A stretch of DNA of 64,000 nucleotides from assembly GCA_020080175.1 (NCBI GenBank), contig JAGHQL010000043.1:62001-126000 (forward strand). Reading direction: 5' to 3'. Below the pieces are notes generated by a model. That model was not told where the DNA came from. It was given only the letters and a program-made list of their open reading frames with translations, and made no database searches. The translations under genes and the position numbers were made by a program. Below, piece after piece: positions 56,557-64,000 of the stretch (position 1 is the stretch's first letter; each line of letters begins with the position of its first letter). The stretch comes from Glutinoglossum americanum. Lineage: Eukaryota > Ascomycota > Geoglossomycetes > Geoglossales > Geoglossaceae.

Positions 56557-58781
56557 ATGAGTTGGCTTGGTTACCTGCGGCGTCTGTATTCTCTGGATAC
56601 TCTGGACACTCGCTTCACGACATCATCGACGATCCCGCCGAGGCCCCTCACGTCGCAGCGGGAGGATGGGTCGAAGCCTGGAGACTCAGCTGGTAGAGGC
56701 GTAAAGGCCGCAGGGGATGGCGCGTCGCCATCGCTGTGGGGGACGCCTGAGTTCTATGTTTATTACGCCGTCTTTGCAATATGCATCCCACTGATGTTCA
56801 AGACTGTCATCGAAGTCTCTCAAGGTCAGTCAGGGCGGCGGGAGAGCTTAGCTACCAGGGCTTCGCACAATTCTATGGTTTCTTGTTATTGGATATCCCT
56901 ATTTCAACCGCCAAGCTAATTCCCACTATCAGAGTCCCACCCCAACTATCCAAAGTATTCCCATCTCCTTTCCCCTGGCTGGGTCCCTGGGCGGAAAGTC
57001 GACAATTCAGACGCCCAATACTCTACTTTCCGAGAAAACATTCCCCACCTTTTTCTCGCTCTTATTCTGCATCCTCTCCTACGCCGTTTATATGAGTTAT
57101 GTACCAGTGGCTCAAATTTAGGACATGATCCACTTGTGCGGGGCAGCGGCCAGGCAAATGACTATGACTCGCCGACAGAGGTATCAGACGCTAGGCTAAA
57201 TCAGCGGATCTCATTTGACTTTGCATTTGCATTCCTGTTAATATCCGCCCTGCATGGCGTCTCAGCATTCAAAATCCTCCTCATCCTCTATATCAACTAC
57301 AATCTCGCAACACGGCTGCCTATGAAATATATCCCCGTGGCCACGTGGACATTCAACATCGGTATCCTGTTTGCCAACGAGCTCTGTAAAGGCTATCGTT
57401 TTGCTACTGTCGCAGAGTTTCTCTTGCCATGGTCCGCGGCTTCGGAGAAGGAAGGCGCCAAGTCCAACTGGGGAGCGTGGCTCGATAGCTATGGGGGTCT
57501 GATACCGCGATGGGAGATCCTTTTCAATATAACGGTGTTGAGGCTTGTAAGCTTCAATCTAGATTACTATTGGAGTTTGAGCATGAGGAGCAACAGCGCG
57601 ATAGAGGTATGCCGGCTATCCCTATTCAACCTATGCCTCCCTCTTCATTTAAGAGAGCTAGGGTATGAGAAATAAGACACACAAGACCCTTTAACTTAAC
57701 TTCCCAAGAAGAAACAACTCGACCCCGCGAACCTCTCCGAACGAGACCGCATATCCTCACCCGCCCAACCCCACCTCTATTCCCTCCGCAGCTACATCGC
57801 CTACGCCCTCTATGCGCCCCTCTACCTCGCCGGCCCCATTCTAACCTTCAACGACTATATCTACCAACTCCGCTATCCAGCTCCCAGCATCACCGCCCAG
57901 CGCACCCTCCTCTACGGCATCCGCCTCCTCATTACCCTCCTTAGCATGGAGCTGATCCTCCACTACATATATGTCGTCGCAATCTCAAACTCCCACCCGG
58001 ATTGGACCGTCTACACGCCATTTCAGCTCAGCATGCTAGGCTACTTCAACCTACACATCATCTGGCTCAAACTCCTCCTCCCTTGGCGTTTCTTCCGCTT
58101 CTGGTCCCTCATCGATGGTGTTGATCCCCCGGAGAACATGGTCCGCTGTATGTCCGACAATTACTCCGCGCTAGCTTTTTGGCGTGGTTGGCATCGGAGC
58201 TTTAACCGTTGGATCGTCCGCTACATCTACATCCCGCTAGGCGGCAGCGGCGGTACCGGCATGCGCGGGCCCTGGGGTACAATCAGGACTGTCGTAAATT
58301 ACCTGGCTGTGTTCACGTTTGTGGCGCTGTGGCACGATATTAATCTTCGACTACTGATGTGGGGGTGGTTAATAACCCTATTCGTCCTCCCAGAAGTAAT
58401 AGCGACTTTCCTATTCCCGAAACGCAAGTGGATCAAGCGGAAGAACGCATATCGTGTCCTCTGTGGAATCGGCGCTGTGGGGAATATCCTGATGATGATG
58501 GCGGCGAACCTTGTGGGGTTCGCAGTTGGATTAGATGGTTTAAAAGGGCTTGTCAATGGGATTACCGGGTCGTATTCTGGTGGGTTGACTTATCCCCTCT
58601 TTTCCCATTTTCTCTTTGTGTCTCCTTTCAAGTTCGAGATGTTGACCAAAAGTTCCGCCCTCCGTTGTAAACAGGCCTCGTATTCCTAGCCGTGGCAAGC
58701 ATGGCCCTGTTCGTCGGTGCGCAGGTCATGTTCGAGGTCCGCGAACACGAGATGAGGCAGGGTATCAGGGTGAAATGCTAG
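56557..58781 (+). CDS. GUP1: MBOAT acyltransferase Gup1
   Basis: Four exons (56557-56824, 56933-57606, 57709-58579, 58675-58781) give 639 residues. Gup1 is an ER membrane-bound O-acyltransferase that remodels the lipid of GPI anchors and influences membrane and wall make-up. The protein has about ten hydrophobic helices; the MBOAT marks are SFNLDYYWSL, the WRGWHRSFNRW motif and the catalytic His at 523 in FVALWHD. The start MSWLGYLRRLYSLDTLD is typical of the fungal enzyme, as is the end REHEMRQGIRVKC. The third exon can start at 57709 or 57712 (AAG repeat at the acceptor), changing one Lys. Introns are 108, 102 and 95 nt, longer than the local norm. Confidence 0.94.
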
Positions 58782-59540
58782 GATGAAATGGCAGATATAG
58801 AGAGTCGGTTTCTCATGGTGTGAGTTGTATGCTGTTCGCAATAATGGCCAGCGCCCACCTATGGACGAAGTTTTTCCGGTAGACGATATAAAATTCATAT
58901 GCTCAACCGCTCAAAAAAAAATACCTATCCTATCCAAAACCTTGACAAGAATCTTCTCCGGTCGTGGATCCGAGTCCCTGATTGTAGACTTTGAGGACCA
59001 AATCTTCTCCAATCTTACAGCGATGATCACCTCACCAGGCGTTGTCAGCCCCCCGCAATGCCACAGGGAGAGGAACGTGCCGGTAGGGACATAGCCACTC
59101 TTCTACCTAGCAAAGGGGTAATACATCACGAGCCGTTGGAGGGCTAGGGGTTGGCACCACTTCTAGTTCACCCAGTTAGCCTAGTAGTTGCCTCGCCCCC
59201 CGGCCCATCACACCATGCCTGGGCACTCACCTAGCCGCACATCCAACCTTCTTTCCGTAACCGCCCCTGTTTGACGCCTCAGCATTGGGGGGACCGGCTG
59301 GTCGGTGGGTTAGTTCCTGGCGTGCTATTTGCTCGCGAGTGCCTTCCAACAGCTGGCGCCGCTTAAGTGGTGAGCCGGGTGATGTTCGCCCTGAGCTCGC
59401 GTGAGCACAATCCCCCCACTTGCATCCTTCGCACTCTGTCCCATGTCCGCTCCCAATACAGTTCATCAAGTTTCAGCCAGAAACGTACGCACCCAGAAAC
59501 CACAACTCATCAATAGCAAGAGACAAGAGACTTGGCCGCC
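58782..59540. other. Intergenic region between GUP1 and the ankyrin-protein gene
   Basis: No coding region that I can support. A Cys/Gly-rich open frame on the minus strand at 59227-59469 has no partner exon or conserved motif and was set aside. Confidence 0.45.
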
Positions 59541-62473
59541 ATGAATAACCTGCTTTCCCCCATCGCCAGTGCTGCAAGTCCCGTTGATTTGAGCCTTCGG
59601 CTTACCCAAGAAATATTTGCATTCCTCTCCGCGCTCACTAATGCTCCAGCTGAGCTCACCGCCCTGCATTGCTTAATCAGCGAACTTAGCAAACTGTTTT
59701 CCCAGGTGCAAATCTTGCGGCAGTCCTATCAGAGCTCGTCATTGCTGGTGAGCAACCAAGCAGCATTTGATTCCATTGATGGACATCTAGAATGCTGCAC
59801 GGAAGACCTCAAACTACTACAGAAGATTTTGAGTGCGCCTGTCACAACGACGGACACAACCTTCAACCGCTTTAGCAAGAAAATCAAGTTAGTCCTCAAT
59901 GAAAAAGAGATAGCAAAGATATTATTACGGTTGGAAAGTCGAAAGACCTTGCTTTCCACTGCGCTCTCAATTGTTGGCAGGTATGTGAGCTACAAGCGCT
60001 CCTACAACAGCACAGCCCTAATAAATGTTTCAATTCCCGCGCCCACCATAACTAGTCACGTATACTACGTGATACTGTACTTGCTAGTAGAGAACTCTTT
60101 TCTCAGGAGCCTCCCCCCAACGATACATCGGCAGACTGGGGTACTGACATATGGTAGATGTAACGATATCGAGACTCATGGGCGCCTTCAATCTATTAGC
60201 GACAAATTGGATACTTGCCGCACATCGCTAGAAGCTCATGCAGCCACCGCCCAACCTCAGGCTTTGGTTGCACGGCGACTTGAGGATCTACATGCCGAAG
60301 TGGTTCAAGTAGCTTCCCACGTCGAGAATCGCTTCAGTGTTCTCGATAGGAACCAAGTAGCGATCGGGAAGGATTTTGCTCAGTTCGCTGTTGACATTCG
60401 CCGGAAATTGACCAGGGTTGATGAAGTTTTGCTGAGTCTCAATGATCTCCATGTTAGTGTTATCCAAAAGAGCAACGCAAACACGGCCATCATTATCGGT
60501 TCTGCCGTCAAAGCAGCAGCTTCTCTAAGCGCTGTCTATCCATATCTCCACTACGTAATATCACAGACTACCAAGGCCGCCGTTGCCCCTCTGCTGACTC
60601 CTGATGATATACAATGGCTCGAGCACGAATTCAAGACCCTCCTTGCTGACGTATCCGAGTCAGCAGCGAAAGAGTTAAGGATTCAGCAAATTGACAGAAC
60701 TTTCCGAGGCCTCCGCAGACCTACACAGCCAACTGCACAGCAGCGAGAATACCTTCTGAAAGAGAAACTATGTAATTCGGGTCCTCGGTCAAAGAGTAAG
60801 AAGAGAAAATTGTCGATGCTCCAAGAAAGTGCTGTAAATATCGATCTTCCCATGGGGAGGTTGGTAGTATTCTTCTCAGAAGAAGCCTGGGATCACGGTT
60901 CCCAGAACAGTGGCCGCATTATGAATGGCGTGCGTCTTGTTTTCTACCCCCATAGAGGACTTTATATATCTGGCTTCGCTGCAGCGTCTTTGCGATATCT
61001 CGGGGGTGATTTTAAGATTGCTCCCTCTATCTCTACATTCGGTGTTCACCCTTGCGACTCACCTGTGTTCGGCTTCATCGAATGTGGCAACCTTGCGGCA
61101 ATTCGTGAACTCCTCAGAAAATTCCAGGTCTCTTCTAATGATCGTGATGAAAATGGGAATAGTCTTCTTTGGGTATGGTTCAGCCTATATTTGAGCGTGT
61201 TTTCTGCTCTCCAGCCCTTCTGGCAATCTGCAGTACGCGTTGAGCTCCTACAATTTCAATGTCTGTCGACTGCTATTGGACGAGGGAGCTGACCCATTCG
61301 ATTGCAATAGGTGAGGCTTATTGAGGTTCTGTTTTCGTCTATGTACCTAACTCTGCTAACTAATTTCTAAACAGTAACGGCGATACTGCTCTAGCCTGTT
61401 TCATCTATGCTTTTCAGGGCCAAAGCGAGCAACCTTGCCCGAACGAAATAGACATTATGACCGGGACGCGTCTTTTCATCGGTTATACAGGGGCTGACTC
61501 GGTCTCAATGGCTCACCATTTCAATAGCATGGGTCAGGATAATGGAGAGCATCCCTTGGGTATTCTCCATACCATATTGTCAACATTGCCTGAATCCCTG
61601 TCCGACACACATATTTACCAGCCCCTCAAGCTCCTATTGCTAGATGGTTGCGATCCTGAGCAGAAAGATGGATTCGGAAGAACACCACTTCTTTCCTGTA
61701 TAGAGAATGTTTGCCGTGGTGCCCTTCCTGCTGTAGTAGACATGCTTTTAAAGGCCGGAGCCGACCCTCTAACCACGGGTAATGGCGACGAAGGAATGTT
61801 GCACAGCCTTCTTCGCTCCCTTAGCGCCTGCAATGACGAGAGTATGGAACCTGCAGAAGTGAAATCCATCACCAACGTTATTGTCACACTCCTACGAGCT
61901 GGTTGCGATCCCAATCTCCTTGACGAATTCTCCGATACCCCCTCAGACAAAGCTCTCTCACCCGTAGCTTGGGTCTTGTGGTGCGACGCCCTCAGATTGG
62001 CCGGAATGGACATAGAAAGTGTGCTACTAGAAGACGATAGCTACCACAGCACCCCCCAGTCCCAAGCCTCACTGAAACGAAAATTCGGAAAAGCCGTTGC
62101 AAGCACCTTTACATTTGACTCATGGATTGATGAGCCGAGTAGTGATTACTTCGGCTCGAATCCCGGAGCCTGTGGACTATGCGGACGACATACAAAGTGG
62201 CAGCGGCGACGGCAACCGTTTGATTGTTTTGGATCTTACCTGATTCAAATAGGTGATGGACCAGGACATGCCGTTTTCGCCAATCACCGAGATGGAGGCC
62301 CCTGCGGCTCCCCCTTTGTATGGGACTCATGCGATCACCGGGACCACCGGGGACGAGACTGGAGCAGGCATGAGATTAGCTGGAGGAAGCATGTCGCACA
62401 CTGGCTATGGCGCGACGGAACCCTAAATTCCCCACTGGCGGCGTACCGATGGGCAACTGGAATTTCCGATTGA
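59541..62473 (+). CDS. Ankyrin-repeat protein with PigL-like N-terminal domain
   Basis: Four exons (59541-59980, 60158-61172, 61234-61310, 61375-62473) give 876 residues. The first ~145 residues are a helical domain of the fungal NLR/PigL N-terminal type (LRLTQEIFAFLSALTNAPAELTAL). A coiled segment and a hydrophobic helix (about 300-330) lead to ankyrin repeats from roughly 510 on, such as CRLLLDEGADPFDCNSNGDTAL, LLLLDGCDPEQKDGFGRTPL and MLLKAGADPLTT. The C-terminal 100 residues hold ACGLCGRH, then a stretch rich in His, Trp and Cys ending WRKHVAHWLWRDGT, a known tail of fungal ankyrin proteins. Intron 1 (177 nt) has no stop and keeps the frame; its CTGAC branch point and the sequence GRCNDIE after removal favour splicing. 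Such proteins may sense non-self or stress, but the role here is unknown. No nucleotide-binding domain is present. Confidence 0.82.
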
Positions 62474-64000
62474 TGGCTCAAACCAGCAGCCGCCGCCTCC
62501 CTTACTTCTCCAACTAGGGTATCTCCAGGCAGCCTCGGTTTCGTGCAACTACACGTCCGGAGCAGAGCCAAGAATTTGTCTTTTTAGCATTTGACCTTTA
62601 GTCCCACCGACATTTTTGAGGAATTTTATTAGGTCTAGATGTTCAAGAAACATCCACCCATCAAAACCAAGGCAATGTCTTCTGTGGCCGTGAGTTCAGC
62701 ACCACCCGGACCCTTATAGCTTGAAGCCTGCAGGGCAATCGAGAATCTCTAATCACTGACTATCACCTATAACTGATGTCGTCATGCTGTCTGATCTGTG
62801 GGTTAAATGAAAAAAGCATATGCGGTATGATTAGCCGCTACTGGTTTATAGGCGTAACGCGAGCATGTATAACTCGGATCCAATGGATCACCACCATCAC
62901 CCCGTCAAGCCCCCCAGCCCAGCCTGCTCTCGCGAGCACAGGGCGGCGCGCCTACCTGCTAGAATAAGACGAAAGTTGGGGCGAACCCGCCGTGGTTTCC
63001 TGTAACCTCGGCGATTAGATCAAAATGCCTTCGGTCACCCGAATATCAGAAAAAACGGTATTCAGGCTTGACTCGATCCCGCCTTCGGTAAAGAGGCCGT
63101 GGGGTTAGTGTAGAAGGCCCGGTCCTTAGCTCGCTGTGAAACCGGATGGTTCGCGAGTGCTCCAGAATTCCCGGGTGGCTTTCTGGTATCTTTGGCATGG
63201 GGTAGACTTGGGCTTATCTGGCAATATCGGAGGCGAGGGATAGCCTTGGCATTCCCGCTGGTAAATATCGCTGAACTTGGGTGTGCGGTGGGGTTTTGTT
63301 ATGGCACCCCCATTCGCTCGTCACTAAAGTAAATAAGGGGTACTAAAAGGAGTACCTTCATCTGTCTCTCCTAGTGATATGATGCACTCGGTTACAATAT
63401 ATGGTTCATCGGGGGAAGTCAACTCGGCCATATCCGATGCCGAGAGAAAAAGACCTAGAGGTTCAAAGGGTAAATATGAGTTTTCTGATTTCGCCAGCCA
63501 GAGGCTGCTAAGGTATCCGCAGCTGCATATAGAGGAATAAGAAATCACCCGCATAAAATGCTCGTCCCTTTCATCATCGCCGTTTTCGTAAGCATCGCTA
63601 GGGGTATAACAGAAATCTATGGGAGATCATGGACAATTTGCGGATCATTGATGCCCATGTGAGAAACGGAGAGACATGTGAGGGGAATGGGGGAAAAGGA
63701 AAATAACAAAAGCAAAGCAAATACGCCGCTCCAGATGCCGGAGAAGGTGTGCTCTACCGGTGGGTGCATTATTAGGGGGAAGGAACCTATCCTTCCGTGC
63801 GCCGATAAACTGTGCATTTCTGTTTCGCCGTGGACACCATGAATGGCGGAGATAGACAACATCACCATATACGCTAAATGCCATAGTAAGGAGATTCGTC
63901 ATCGGAAAGGACGGTCGGGGTGGGCAGCTGGATCAATTTAATCAGCGTGAGAGATGGTTGAGGTTTATGCGGTAGCCTCAGGGTAGGTGGTAGCCTGGTT
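62474..64000. other. Right-end region without a supported gene
   Basis: 1.5 kb. The one suggestive stretch is on the minus strand at about 63324-63585, where one frame reads PFEPLGLFLSASDM, then SPDEPYIVTE and ends near a possible GTACTC donor; it looks protein-like but I find neither partner exon nor family. The rest has no consistent open frame. Confidence 0.4.

Noticed and set aside
59227-59469. Cys/Gly-rich minus-strand frame as a small secreted protein
   Set aside because: No signal peptide, no partner exon, and Cys spacing matches no family I know.
1-64000. Virus-like elements, transposons, CRISPR arrays and secondary-metabolite cluster
   Set aside because: No terminal repeats, polymerase, integrase or transposase motifs, no spaced repeats, and the single decarboxylase, dehydrogenase and regulator are far apart among housekeeping genes.

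Overview
The window is nuclear chromosomal DNA of a filamentous ascomycete (Pezizomycotina). The signs are short introns (about 45-120 nt) with GT...AG ends and CTGAC or CTAAC branch points, gene-dense mixed-strand layout, AT/CT homopolymer runs between genes, and fungal-only families: a Zn2Cys6 regulator, a class I hydrophobin, a PHM7-type channel and an ankyrin protein with a PigL-like N-terminus. Class and species cannot be fixed from the sequence alone. I see no virus-like element, transposon, CRISPR array, rRNA or convincing tRNA.

Layout. 0-8.6 kb: the 3' end of MED14, a CSC1/PHM7 membrane channel gene and a 56-residue Cys-rich protein gene with a 31-nt first exon. 8.6-17.1 kb: three minus-strand genes (a SANT-like orphan, a DUF6697-like protein, a short-chain dehydrogenase) around a gene-poor stretch. 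17.5-22.3 kb: RMT2, then a NEDD8/RUB1 gene in four small exons, then a conserved fungal protein of unknown function. 22.3-27.6 kb: a gene-poor stretch, a class I hydrophobin gene in four exons and a PLP-dependent decarboxylase. 27.9-40.6 kb: a probable mitochondrial protein, MON1 and DOP1 (divergent, 222 bp apart) and a CENP-K-like kinetochore protein. 40.6-49.3 kb: a three-KH RNA-binding protein, a Zn2Cys6 transcription factor and the proteasome subunit PUP1. 49.3-58.8 kb: NUP159, ARP4 and GUP1. 59.5-62.5 kb: an ankyrin-repeat protein. The last 1.5 kb has no gene I can support.

Most genes are housekeeping: transcription and chromatin (MED14, ARP4), protein turnover and modification (PUP1, NEDD8, RMT2), membrane traffic (MON1, DOP1), nuclear transport (NUP159), lipid and membrane work (GUP1, the channel). 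Several stand head to head over 222-477 bp and probably share promoters: SDR/RMT2, decarboxylase/mitochondrial protein, MON1/DOP1, PUP1/NUP159 and ARP4/GUP1. Exon-intron structures were worked out by hand from splice signals, reading phase and family resemblance. Three genes (the Cys-rich protein, NEDD8, the hydrophobin) become visible only after splicing. The most novel-looking items are the Cys-rich protein with G-rich runs in its presumed 3' UTR, the frame-neutral stop-free introns, and a repeated CGGCCG element just upstream of the Zn2Cys6 regulator.
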